64,000 nucleotides of DNA from Candidatus Peregrinibacteria bacterium RIFOXYB2_FULL_33_20. GTDB lineage: Bacteria > Patescibacteriota > Gracilibacteria > UBA1369 > GWF2-33-10. The stretch is taken from contig MFXK01000001.1 of the NCBI GenBank assembly GCA_001788835.1, forward strand, positions 18,706 to 82,705, written 5' to 3'. This document shows positions 1 through 7,485 of the stretch, piece after piece; the stretch's first letter is position 1; every line of letters starts with the position of its first letter. Made by a program: the position numbers and the translations under genes. The notes below the pieces were generated by a model. That model did not search any database and was not told the DNA's origin. It saw only the letters and a list, made by a program, of their open reading frames with translations.

Positions 1-2
1 AG

Positions 3-1316
3 AGAATTTCAGCGGTTTTGGAGAATTTGGGATTTGTTCCAGCCAAGAGGTGGCAGGAGACGGATTTATTTATCATGAATAGCTGTTCTGTCCGGCAAAA
101 GCCTGAAGATCGCGTGCATGGTCTGATTGGCGATAGTTTGAAAATTAAGAAAAAAAATAAAAAATTTATGGTGGGCTTGACGGGATGCATGGTCAGAAAA
201 TCTAGTACGCAAAATTCAGAGTTAAAAGATAACTTGCTAAAAGTGCATGAGAATCTAGATTTCGTTTTTCGAATTGAAGATTTATGTAAACTGGATCAGG
301 TTTTACGCGAGTGCAAAGCAAAGTTAAAAATCAAGCCGTTAGAAGATGAAGGAACCGTAGAAAATTATTTCAAGATTCAGCCTAAATATAGCAATAATTT
401 TAGCGCTTTTGTGCCTATTCAAACTGGGTGTGATAAGTTTTGCACTTACTGCATTGTGCCTTTTGCCAGAGGAAGGGAATATAGTCGAGATTTTGTAGAA
501 GTTTTGGCGGAGTGTGGAAATTTAGTAGAAAAAGGGGTGAAAGAAATTACTTTGGTGGGGCAGACAGTGAATACTTATGGCATTAGCCGTGCTGATAAAA
601 TGTCAAAGAAATTTGAAAAATATGGTAAATATCCTTTTGTTAAACTTTTGGAGGAAATTGACAAGTTGCAGTTAAAAGGACTGAAATGGCTGCGTTTCAC
701 CTCGCCTTATCCCAAGGATTTTTCTGATGAACTGATGGAAGCGATGGCCAGATTAAAAACCCTATGCCATCATGTACACATGCCAATTCAATCCGGATCA
801 GATGCCGTTTTGCAAATGATGAACAGGCAATATTCCGTAAAAGATTATCTTAAATTGGTAAATAAATTTAGGAAAAAAATTCCGGATATTGCGATTAGTA
901 CGGACATTATTGTTGGTTTTGCGGGTGAGACGGAAGCAATGTTCAAGGAAACTTGTGCGCTTTATGATAAAATTCAGTGGGAGATGTGTTATCATGCCAA
1001 ATATTCTTCGCGTAAAGGCACTTACGCGGGAAAAATTTTAAAAGATAATATTTTTGCCAAAGCCAAATCAAGACGTTGGCATAAATTAAATGAATATATA
1101 AAAAAATATTCTTTTAAAGCTTTAAAAGGATATGCCAATTCCATACAGGAAGTTTTGGTTGATGAAAAGAAACAAGATGGTTTATATTATGGTCGTAATT
1201 TTCATAATAAATTAGTTTGTTTTAAGAGTAGAAGTAATTTGATTGGAAAATTTGTTTGTGTTAGAATTACTCAAGTGAAAGAATGGCTGATGGAGGGCAA
1301 ACTTCTAAACAAATAG
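3..1316 (+). CDS. miaB: tRNA-2-methylthio-N6-dimethylallyladenosine synthase MiaB, 5'-truncated by window edge
   Basis: This radical SAM methylthiotransferase adds the 2-methylthio group to i6A37 of tRNAs in the cytoplasm. The reading frame is open leftward to base 3 and the residues before the ORF-track TTG (RISAV) continue the family sequence. The listed start is therefore artificial and the true N-terminus lies outside the window. In ORF-track numbering the auxiliary-cluster cysteines are C23 (NSCSVRQ) and C57 (TGC), and the radical SAM triad is CDKFCTYC (C138, C142, C145). A C-terminal TRAM-like segment (QEVLVDE) is present. The SCSVRQK context fits MiaB rather than MtaB or RimO. A response regulator follows 14 bases downstream in the same direction. 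Confidence 0.93.
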   Translation, partial: RISAVLENLGFVPAKRWQETDLFIMNSCSVRQKPEDRVHGLIGDSLKIKKKNKKFMVGLTGCMVRKSSTQNSELKDNLLKVHENLDFVFRIEDLCKLDQVLRECKAKLKIKPLEDEGTVENYFKIQPKYSNNFSAFVPIQTGCDKFCTYCIVPFARGREYSRDFVEVLAECGNLVEKGVKEITLVGQTVNTYGISRADKMSKKFEKYGKYPFVKLLEEIDKLQLKGLKWLRFTSPYPKDFSDELMEAMARLKTLCHHVHMPIQSGSDAVLQMMNRQYSVKDYLKLVNKFRKKIPDIAISTDIIVGFAGETEAMFKETCALYDKIQWEMCYHAKYSSRKGTYAGKILKDNIFAKAKSRRWHKLNEYIKKYSFKALKGYANSIQEVLVDEKKQDGLYYGRNFHNKLVCFKSRSNLIGKFVCVRITQVKEWLMEGKLLNK

Positions 1317-1330
1317 TTAATCTGCATTTT

Positions 1331-2023
1331 ATGTATAGTATTTTAATTATCGAAGATGATGCGCGATTAGCTCGAGCTTTGAGTTCTTTGCTGAAAAAAG
1401 AAAAATTTGTCACGGATATTTGTCGTACGGGGGAGGAAGGTTATGAGAAAGCAATTGCTAATAGTTATAATGCGATAATTTTGGATTGGTCATTGCCGCA
1501 CATGGATGGCGAAGAAGTATTGAAAAACCTGAGATCAGATGGTATTAGCACTCCGGTTTTGGTGTTGACGGCCAGAACCAGTCCAGAAGATGCGGCGGAA
1601 ATGATTAATGCTGGCGCTGATGATTATTTAAGAAAATCGTTGTGGAATGGCAAAGAACTGACAGCCAGGATTAAAAGTCTGCTCAGAAATAAAGAAGGCC
1701 GTAAAACCAATATCATTACGATTGGTGATCTTCATATAGATTTAAATGACTATGAGGTTTATTTGGGCAAAGAAGCGATAGAGCTTGATAATATGGATTT
1801 TCGAATTTTATCTTGTTTGGCTAAAAACAGTCCAAATGTTGTTAGTCCGGAAGATATTATTAGAGAAGTGTGGGGAGATTATGATTTAGCGGTTAATTCT
1901 GGCACGGTGAGAACCCATTTGTGCTATATCAGAAAAAAAATCGAAAAAGGAAAAAGTACCAAATATATTCATACTATTCATGGACGGGGTTTTAAGCTTT
2001 ATGAAGAAGAAGGTGATGATTGA
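1331..2023 (+). CDS. OmpR/PhoB-family response regulator
   Basis: This is a two-component response regulator with a receiver domain (residues 1-120) and a winged-helix DNA-binding domain (about 130-228). I chose ATG 1331 because the protein then begins MYSILIIEDD, the canonical receiver start. The ORF-track start at 1283 lies inside miaB. Visible phosphorylation residues are E8-D9-D10, the phospho-acceptor D52 (ILDWSLPHMDG), T80 and K102. The usual Lys-Pro after beta-5 is Lys-Ser here and the loop carries one extra residue. The C-terminus ends with the typical HTIHGRGFKL wing. No full histidine kinase lies next to it; a 56-residue DHp-like ORF converges on it with a 4-base gap. Confidence 0.93.
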   Translation: MYSILIIEDDARLARALSSLLKKEKFVTDICRTGEEGYEKAIANSYNAIILDWSLPHMDGEEVLKNLRSDGISTPVLVLTARTSPEDAAEMINAGADDYLRKSLWNGKELTARIKSLLRNKEGRKTNIITIGDLHIDLNDYEVYLGKEAIELDNMDFRILSCLAKNSPNVVSPEDIIREVWGDYDLAVNSGTVRTHLCYIRKKIEKGKSTKYIHTIHGRGFKLYEEEGDD

Positions 2024-2027
2024 GAGA

Positions 2028-2198
2028 TCAAAGCTCTATCATTAAAGGAATTTTTTGTTCCAATTCTTCAATGGCGCTACTCATATCTTCAGCCATTTGT
2101 TGTGAGTTTTTTTCCATGCCAAGCAAATCAACATTTGCTTTCAGAACTGCTAAGCAATTTAAAATGTCATGGCGTAATTTTCGTTTTTCTTCTGACAT
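2028..2198 (-). CDS. small histidine-kinase dimerisation/phosphotransfer-like protein (56 aa)
   Basis: This ORF is too short for the supplied track. It encodes 56 residues beginning MSEEKRKLRHDILNCLAV and ending EQKIPLMIEL. The segment RHDILNCLAVLKANVDLL resembles the H-box helix of HisKA/DHp domains (SHELRTPLTAI type), with H10 as candidate phospho-acceptor. A second amphipathic helix follows (MAEDMSSAIEELEQKI), giving the expected two-helix hairpin and nothing more. No ATPase domain, sensor or membrane segment is present. It converges on the response regulator gene, stop to stop, with 4 bases between. No clear Shine-Dalgarno is visible. I infer a stand-alone phosphotransfer or dimerisation module for the neighbouring regulator; the alternative is a remnant of a degraded kinase. 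Confidence 0.5.
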   Translation of the reverse strand: MSEEKRKLRHDILNCLAVLKANVDLLGMEKNSQQMAEDMSSAIEELEQKIPLMIEL

Positions 2199-2316
2199 TG
2201 GTGGAAAATATAAATTCTGAATTGAAATTGTTGTATTTAAATTAAACTATTATACCACAATCAGTCAAGTTTTAACAAAGGCATTTTTTTTAATTTACTT
2301 AAATATACTCTGTAAT

Positions 2317-4158
2317 TTAGTCTCCGACAACTGCTTTTATACGCCTTATACCAGCCGCACTTGATTCTTCTTTGACTATTTTGAAGTTTTTTAGCTCAGA
2401 GGTGTTTTTTACATGAGGTCCGCCACAGATTTCCAGGGAAAAATCACCAATTTTATATACTTTGATTTTATTCCCTAATTTAGAATATTTGTCTTCAAAT
2501 AATCCAATTGCTCCTCTTTGTTTCGCCTCTTCCACCGTTAATTCTTCAAAACTCACATCAAGTCCTTTTTGTATTTGTTCGTTTACAATTTCCTCAACTT
2601 TTTTAATTTGTTCTGATGTCATTTTTTCCGCATGATTGAAATCAAATCTAAGCCTTTCCACTGTTATATTACTTCCTTTTTGTTGTACATGATCTCCAAG
2701 TACAATTCGTAGAGCTTTATGCAGAAGATGAGTTGCGGTATGAAGTTTAGTTGTTTCCTCGCTATGATCTGCAAGCCCTCCTGAAAATTTCTGTTCTGCA
2801 CCTAAGCGAGAAAGTTCTTGATGAGTTTTGAGTTCTTGATTGAAAGCATTTTCATCAACTTCGATTTGATTTTCTTTACAAAGTTCTTTGGTCATTTCGA
2901 ATGGGAATCCATAGCTTTGATAAAGCAAAAAAGCATCCTTGCCTGAAAGCTGGTTTTGATTATTAACTTTTAAATGATCCAAAAACTTCTCAAATTCTTT
3001 TAAACCAGTTTCCAGGGTTTTAGAAAATTTTTCTTCTTCTTTTTGCATCTCATTTAATATTTTTTGTTGATTTTTACTGAGTTCCGGATAAACATCGCTA
3101 TAAATTTCAATAAATTCTTTGGCAAGATTTGAACAGAAATAATTTTGGATCCCTATTTTTTTGCCATGTCTGATTGCTCTCCTTATGAGCTTTCTTACTA
3201 TATATCCCTGATCAGTATTTGATGAAACAACTCCCCTTTGATCACCAATAACAAAAGTTGCTGACCTTAAATGATCCAAAATAATTCTTTTAGATTTTAT
3301 AGATTCATTTGAAGAATTTGCTGAATTAGAGATTTCATCTAAAACTATATATAAAGATTTTCCTGTTGATTTCTGTTGGAATAATTCTGTTTCGTAATGT
3401 GAGTTTTTGCCTTGAAGAATGGCAGTTACCCTCTCAAGCCCCATTCCGGTATCAACATTTTGTTGTTTAAGAATTTCGAAAGTCCCATCTTCCTTTTTGT
3501 TATATTGCATGAAAACATTATTCCAGATTTCCACCCATTCTTTATTTATATCAGGGCCACCTTTTTCATAAGGATTATTTTTATTTGATCCGGTATAATA
3601 AAACATTTCCGTATCTGGTCCGCATGGTCCTGTTTTGCCTGCTGGCCCCCACCAATTATCTTTTTTTCCTAAAAAATAGATTCTGCGTTTTTGATTTTCT
3701 GGGATATTTTCAGCTTTTACAAAACCTAACGATTCCCAGATTTTTGCCGCTTCCTCATCCTTTGGGGCATCTTTGTCGCCAGCAAAACAAGTGACACATA
3801 ATAAATCAGGATTTAAATTTAATTCTGTAGTTAGGAATTCGTAACTCCATTGAATTGCTTCTTTTTTGAAGTAATCTCCAAGCGACCAATTGCCCAGCAT
3901 TTCAAAAAATGTGCAATGTGTAGCATCGCCAACCTCATCAATATCATCAGTTCGCATACATTTTTGCACATCAACAAGTTTTGTACCTTGAGGATGTTTT
4001 TCGCCCATCAAATATGGCACAAGCGGATGCATTCCAGCGGTAGTGAACAAGACTGTTGGATCATTTTCAGGAATCAGCGAAGCTGATGGAATTTCTTTAT
4101 GATTATGTTTTGTCACAAAAAAATCTATGAATTTTTGGCGAAGGATAGAGGAAAGCAT
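2317..4158 (-). CDS. alaS: alanyl-tRNA synthetase, short form
   Basis: This class II synthetase charges tRNA-Ala with alanine. The N-terminal catalytic core is clear (TTAGMHPLVPYLMG, FFEMLGNWSLGDYF, GMGLERV). The editing/SAD domain carries its zinc-binding pieces HTATH and CGGPH near residues 480-590. The protein is 613 residues and stops just after the editing-domain signature SSAAGIRRI. The DHHA1 and C-Ala regions that take most bacterial enzymes to about 870 residues are therefore missing, with no sign of a frameshift. Such shortened AlaRS proteins are known from reduced genomes, including CPR bacteria. No T-box is visible upstream. A small-RNA-like element on the opposite strand occupies the leader region. 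Confidence 0.95.
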   Translation of the reverse strand: MLSSILRQKFIDFFVTKHNHKEIPSASLIPENDPTVLFTTAGMHPLVPYLMGEKHPQGTKLVDVQKCMRTDDIDEVGDATHCTFFEMLGNWSLGDYFKKEAIQWSYEFLTTELNLNPDLLCVTCFAGDKDAPKDEEAAKIWESLGFVKAENIPENQKRRIYFLGKKDNWWGPAGKTGPCGPDTEMFYYTGSNKNNPYEKGGPDINKEWVEIWNNVFMQYNKKEDGTFEILKQQNVDTGMGLERVTAILQGKNSHYETELFQQKSTGKSLYIVLDEISNSANSSNESIKSKRIILDHLRSATFVIGDQRGVVSSNTDQGYIVRKLIRRAIRHGKKIGIQNYFCSNLAKEFIEIYSDVYPELSKNQQKILNEMQKEEEKFSKTLETGLKEFEKFLDHLKVNNQNQLSGKDAFLLYQSYGFPFEMTKELCKENQIEVDENAFNQELKTHQELSRLGAEQKFSGGLADHSEETTKLHTATHLLHKALRIVLGDHVQQKGSNITVERLRFDFNHAEKMTSEQIKKVEEIVNEQIQKGLDVSFEELTVEEAKQRGAIGLFEDKYSKLGNKIKVYKIGDFSLEICGGPHVKNTSELKNFKIVKEESSAAGIRRIKAVVGD

Positions 4159-4167
4159 AAAGTTTTA

Positions 4168-4196
4168 TTTACAAGGTTTTTTGAAGAGCTTATAAT
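4168..4196 (+). promoter_or_regulatory. sigma-70-type promoter of the 4.2-kb small RNA
   Basis: TTTACA and a perfect TATAAT are separated by exactly 17 bases. The predicted transcript start is about 4203, immediately before a hairpin with a U tract. The strand is opposite to alaS. Confidence 0.6.
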
Positions 4197-4202
4197 ATAA
4201 AT

Positions 4203-4268
4203 GTCATCATCATGAGAGGTTAGATCTAAGGGGCTAGTCCTTACTTTCGACACCTCTCTTTTTTGTTT
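4203..4268 (+). ncRNA. putative small structured RNA with own promoter and terminator-like end
   Basis: A consensus-like promoter drives a transcript of about 65 bases. It contains an outer stem GAGAGGT/ACCTCTC enclosing an inner stem TAAGG/CCTTA, and a run of six T, one G and eight T follows. The transcript would begin with a four-codon frame (ATG, three TCA, TGA) that is probably incidental. It lies between the divergent alaS and the small ORF at 4494. The family is not recognised. It could instead be only a terminator, or act as an antisense leader over the alaS 5' region. Confidence 0.5.
4214..4268 (+). terminator. rho-independent terminator-like hairpin
   Basis: A seven-base-pair outer stem (GAGAGGT with ACCTCTC) and a nested five-base-pair stem are followed by a long T tract on the plus strand. 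It forms the 3' end of the putative small RNA. Confidence 0.6.
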
Positions 4269-4387
4269 TTTTTTATTTATATATTTAAATCTTTTTTGCA
4301 GATCACAAATAAAGAAGAACCATTTAATGGTTTTTATAAGAATAAAGGATAAATGATAAAGAAAAAAGGAAAATAAAGTTTGAAAAT

Positions 4388-4416
4388 TTGATTTAGTTTG
4401 AGAAATATGGTATTAT
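4388..4416 (+). promoter_or_regulatory. promoter for the small ORF at 4494
   Basis: TTGATT and TATTAT are separated by 17 bases. The predicted start near 4423 leaves a short AT-rich leader before the ORF. This leader and the RNA element at 4203-4268 account for the stretch between alaS and 4494. Confidence 0.5.
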
Positions 4417-4493
4417 GACATAATATTTTTTAATTTTAATATATAGCAATACATGGAGAGGATACTAAAGAACTTGTTCCAGTTGCTGATGGA

Positions 4494-4763
4494 ATGGATA
4501 AAGGATCACAGCCAGTTAGAATTGTTGAAAAGGATGGTGTAATTACGTCTGTTAGAGGTGTTCCTACTGTTAGAATTCCTTCTCAAGAACAATTTATATT
4601 TGAAATACGAGTAGGAAGGGAACAAATAGATCTTAGAGCTCAATTGTTTGCAGCATTAAGAGGATTGGTAAGTCCTGATGGGAGAGAAGATGGTAATTAT
4701 AGAGAAGTATCACGACAGGCACTTAAAGATCAATTAAAGAGATTAGGATTATTGGATGAATAG
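4494..4763 (+). CDS. hypothetical protein (89 aa), start uncertain
   Basis: I do not recognise this small soluble protein. It has no signal peptide or membrane segment and ends in an amphipathic helix rich in Leu and Arg. The same frame is open upstream to about 4440, and the extra residues (IHGEDTKELVPVADG) look like continued coding. There is no ATG, GTG or TTG before 4494 in that frame. The first ATG after the promoter (4453) is in another frame and stops after 29 codons. Either translation starts at 4494, a non-standard start is used, or an indel has damaged the 5' end. Confidence 0.5.
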   Translation: MDKGSQPVRIVEKDGVITSVRGVPTVRIPSQEQFIFEIRVGREQIDLRAQLFAALRGLVSPDGREDGNYREVSRQALKDQLKRLGLLDE

Positions 4764-5115
4764 ATTTTGGGCAGGCCAGAATGACATTTTTTTAAACATT
4801 TTTTACATAATAGAATTTAATAAAGTTTATACTTACCTTAAGGCGGGTTCCAAAACTGAAGATTTTAAAAATCTTGGCACTTATATCAATATTAAAAATA
4901 TAGAACATTCTATTAAAATTGGTTGTAAAATGTTGGATGCAAATGTTGGGAATTATTAGAAGGAAATGTTGCATTTAACGAAAATTCCATTATATAAGTT
5001 TGAGAAATAATCTCTCAATTTCAATATTTTCAATAATTTCGCAAGTGGGAAAACTTGAACTCTGACTAAAATAGTCTTAGTATAAAATCACGTGTTTATT
5101 TCTAAAATTAATTTT
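4764..5115. other. intergenic stretch without a supported gene
   Basis: AT-rich sequence. The two ORF-track entries here (4756-4959 plus, 4792-4974 minus) are antiparallel, low in complexity and show no family signal, so neither is called. Close to the next gene, GACTAAAATAGTC forms a small inverted repeat just upstream of a TATAAA box, a possible promoter and operator for the 5116 gene. Confidence 0.4.
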
Positions 5116-5709
5116 ATGCAAAAAAAAGGTTTGTTATTTTGTTTGGTTTTGGTTGTGTCAGCTTTTTTGGCAATTAATATTGCGGGCGCTCAAAATTTGA
5201 GCAGTGATTCAGAAGTGAAAAATTTAACAGTGGTTATGAACGAAATAATGTCATCACAAAGTGTGGATAATAAAGAAGGAATTGACTGTGATAAGGTTTC
5301 CGATGATCAGTTTGAAGAATTGGGCGATTCAGTGATGGAGCAAATGGCTGGCAGTAACCAAGCGCATGAAGTTATGGAGCAAATGATGGGAGGGGAGGGA
5401 TCGACTAGTCTTCAGTCAGTACATATAGCTATGGGTACGCAATATCTGGGGTGTAGACAAAATTCATATTTGACTGCTTTTGGACCAGTGGGAATGATGG
5501 GGATGATGGGTTATGGCCGTGGCATGATGGGAGGTCTGTATAATGGCTCTTCTATTTTTGGGGCCGGCTTGGGTTTAGGCGTATTTGGATATGTGCTAAC
5601 GTTGGTCGTTCATGGGATTTTGTTAGGGCTGTTTATTATGTTTGTGGTTTATGTGGCTGGTCGAGCTTGGCGAGCAAGCATGAATGAGGACGAGAAAAAG
5701 AAGAAATGA
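5116..5709 (+). CDS. Met/Gly-rich secreted or membrane protein, possibly copper-linked
   Basis: I chose ATG 5116 over the track's GTG 5092 because the protein then begins with a clean signal sequence (MQKKGLLFCLVLVVSAFLA, cleavage near GAQ). The mature part has an acidic region with Met-rich stretches (VMEQMAGS, VMEQMMGGEG), then MMGMMGYGRGMMGG. A final membrane helix (about residues 155-185) precedes a basic tail. Two cysteines in the exported part could pair. Met-rich clusters often bind Cu(I), and a copper operon starts about 1.4 kb downstream, so a periplasm-facing copper role is possible but inferred only from composition and location. The family is not recognised. Confidence 0.6.
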   Translation: MQKKGLLFCLVLVVSAFLAINIAGAQNLSSDSEVKNLTVVMNEIMSSQSVDNKEGIDCDKVSDDQFEELGDSVMEQMAGSNQAHEVMEQMMGGEGSTSLQSVHIAMGTQYLGCRQNSYLTAFGPVGMMGMMGYGRGMMGGLYNGSSIFGAGLGLGVFGYVLTLVVHGILLGLFIMFVVYVAGRAWRASMNEDEKKKK

Positions 5710-5804
5710 AGGCGGCAGGCGATGGGCGATGGTTGGTTTGTTTAGTCTATGTACAAAAAAATACCTTGTTATATAATGCCATAGGCTTTTAACGACTTTT
5801 CCAA

Positions 5805-7061
5805 ATGCATATTTCCAATTTTATAATGCATCTTCCTGTGGATGCTTTGCAGCATTTTGGATCTTTATTAATTTTTTTGGCGGCTTTTTTGGAGGCTGTC
5901 CCTTTTGTCGGTGTTTTTATTCCAGGGCAAACAATTGTGATGTTAAGCGGATTTTTGATTAAAGAGGAGCTTCTGCGAATTTTTCCGATCATGACTGCGG
6001 CAGTGATAGGAGCAATGATTAGTGATTTTTTGGGATATGTTTTGGGGCGAAAATATGGCAATCAATTTATTTATAAATATGGCAGGTATTTCTTATTTAC
6101 AAGAGCCTATTTTGATAAAATCAAGAAAATTATGGACAAGCATCCTGGTAAAACAATCATTTTTGGACGATTTAATTCTATTACTAGAGCTTTTGCGCCT
6201 TTTTTGGCCGGCAGTTCTGGTATTGACTGGGGCAGGTTTATATTTTTTAATGTTTTTGGCGCGATAATATGGGCAGGCAGTTGCATAGGGATTGGCTATA
6301 TTTTTGGTGCGAGCTATGAAATCGCCTCACAATATATTGGCCGGTTTATATTTTTTGCCGTGGCGATTACGGTTATTTTATTTTGCGCTTACCGGTTTTT
6401 TAATAGAAAATGGCACTCTTTTCAAAGTTATCATTGGTATATTTTGGGGTTAAATATTTTGTCCTTGGCGGTATTTTCCAAAATTGCTGAAGATATTTAT
6501 AGGCACGAGTGGATTATTAAATGGGATATCATGATTCGTCAAATGATTAGCGTTTATTGGGGATCGATTTGGGATGAAATTATGATTGTAATTACGATTA
6601 TTGCCAGTCCGGCCGTAATTATTGTTTTAACGATGCTTTTGTTGATTATGTTAGTTTGTCAAAAAAAATATTATTTTTCGGTGTTATTTTCGTTAAGTCT
6701 CATTAGCGGCGGTATCTTAGAAGTGGTTTTAAAATTTTTTATTCATCGATTGCGGCCGACTGCAGCTTTGCTGCACATGGCAGGCTATAGTTTTCCTAGT
6801 GGATATGTAACCATGGCAACGATATTTTGTGTGTTGTTGATATATGTTTTTAGAAATAGTGTCCAGAGTAAAGTTTTAAGATTATTATTCGTAATCGTAA
6901 ATTTATGTTTGTTATTGTTAATTGGTTTTAGCCGGGTTTATCTAGGAGTAATCTGGTTTTCAGATATGATTGCCGGTTATGCTTTGGGAATTTTTTGGAT
7001 GACTTTTTTGTTGCTAGTTTTGAAAATGCTTATATCCAGATTACAGAACAGCAAAGAATAG
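5805..7061 (+). CDS. DedA-family / PAP2-like fusion membrane protein
   Basis: The N-terminal half (about residues 10-200) is a DedA/SNARE-associated membrane domain. It shows the re-entrant-loop sequence EAVPFVGVFIPGQTI and FGRFNSITRAFAPFLAGSS. The C-terminal half (about 230-410) is a PAP2-type multi-helix domain with K-x6-RP, a PSG box and an SR-x5-x-x3-D box. DedA-PAP2 fusions are thought to act in polyprenyl-phosphate or phospholipid recycling. Here both catalytic histidines of PAP2 are replaced: PSGH is PSGY, and the VHW of the third motif is VIW. The PAP2 half is therefore probably not a phosphatase and may keep only a transport or structural role. Confidence 0.88.
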   Translation: MHISNFIMHLPVDALQHFGSLLIFLAAFLEAVPFVGVFIPGQTIVMLSGFLIKEELLRIFPIMTAAVIGAMISDFLGYVLGRKYGNQFIYKYGRYFLFTRAYFDKIKKIMDKHPGKTIIFGRFNSITRAFAPFLAGSSGIDWGRFIFFNVFGAIIWAGSCIGIGYIFGASYEIASQYIGRFIFFAVAITVILFCAYRFFNRKWHSFQSYHWYILGLNILSLAVFSKIAEDIYRHEWIIKWDIMIRQMISVYWGSIWDEIMIVITIIASPAVIIVLTMLLLIMLVCQKKYYFSVLFSLSLISGGILEVVLKFFIHRLRPTAALLHMAGYSFPSGYVTMATIFCVLLIYVFRNSVQSKVLRLLFVIVNLCLLLLIGFSRVYLGVIWFSDMIAGYALGIFWMTFLLLVLKMLISRLQNSKE

Positions 7062-7086
7062 TTAGGGGGTTATTTTAATTTTAACA

Positions 7087-7115
7087 TTGACAAGATTTTT
7101 AAGTTTAGATAATAT
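7087..7115 (+). promoter_or_regulatory. promoter of the copper operon
   Basis: A perfect TTGACA lies 17 bases before TAATAT. The predicted transcript start falls at the left end of the palindromic operator that follows. Confidence 0.7.
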
Positions 7116-7121
7116 TATATT

Positions 7122-7142
7122 ACCTACACCTCAGGTATAGGT
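7122..7142 (+). promoter_or_regulatory. CsoR-type operator palindrome
   Basis: A 21-base near-perfect palindrome with arms ACCTAyACCT and AGGTrTAGGT around a central base lies over the predicted transcript start. A site of this kind next to csoR fits autoregulation by a copper-sensing CsoR/RcnR-family repressor: apo-CsoR blocks transcription and Cu(I) releases it. Binding is inferred from position and symmetry. Confidence 0.65.
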
Positions 7143-7169
7143 TCTATTTTCTAAGATTTATTTAAGGAT

Positions 7170-7442
7170 ATGAAACAATCAAGAGCGCAAATTATTATTA
7201 ATTTTAAAAAAGTTAGGAGCCATGCTGATAAAATTTTGGAGATGCTTGAGAATGGAGCGTATTGCATTGATGTCATGCAGCAAAATTTAGCGGTTATAGG
7301 GCTTCTTAAATCTGCTCATCAGATGTTGATGGAAGATCATTTGAATTCTTGCTTCAAAACGGCAATGTCGAGCGGGAGCGATAAAAAAAAGGATGAAATG
7401 ATTGAGGAGATTTTGAGGGTAAGCAAGTTGGCGGGGAAGTAG
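7170..7442 (+). CDS. csoR: CsoR-family copper-sensing transcriptional repressor
   Basis: This 90-residue all-helical DUF156 protein represses copper-export genes and releases DNA when Cu(I) binds. The metal ligands are present with exact CsoR spacing: C32 (YCIDV), H57 and C61 (EDHLNSC), separated by 25 and 4 residues. The gene is preceded by TTGACA-17-TAATAT and a 21-base palindromic operator. It is followed at 43 bases by an HMA-CcdA-cupredoxin fusion and then copA, making the target operon plain. The Cys-His-Cys set argues for copper rather than nickel/cobalt (RcnR) or formaldehyde (FrmR). Confidence 0.93.
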   Translation: MKQSRAQIIINFKKVRSHADKILEMLENGAYCIDVMQQNLAVIGLLKSAHQMLMEDHLNSCFKTAMSSGSDKKKDEMIEEILRVSKLAGK

Positions 7443-7485
7443 GAGAGCTGTGAGCTTTGAGTTTTAAATTATTTAAATAACTTTT

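Noticed and set aside
2020-2220. Plus-strand ORF of 66 aa after the response regulator.
   Set aside because: It is antisense to the DHp-like mini-ORF, which has the better protein signal.
4225-4250. Hairpin TAAGG..GGCTAGT..CCTTA looks like the nexus of a Cas9 tracrRNA.
   Set aside because: No cas gene, CRISPR repeat or anti-repeat is in the window. The similarity is limited to a few bases of one hairpin.
4159-4493. Possible T-box leader for alaS.
   Set aside because: No AGGGTGG-type T-box sequence or specifier stem is visible. The structured element is better explained as a plus-strand RNA.
4756-4974. ORFs of 67 aa (plus) and 60 aa (minus).
   Set aside because: They overlap each other, are rich in low-complexity residues and match no family.
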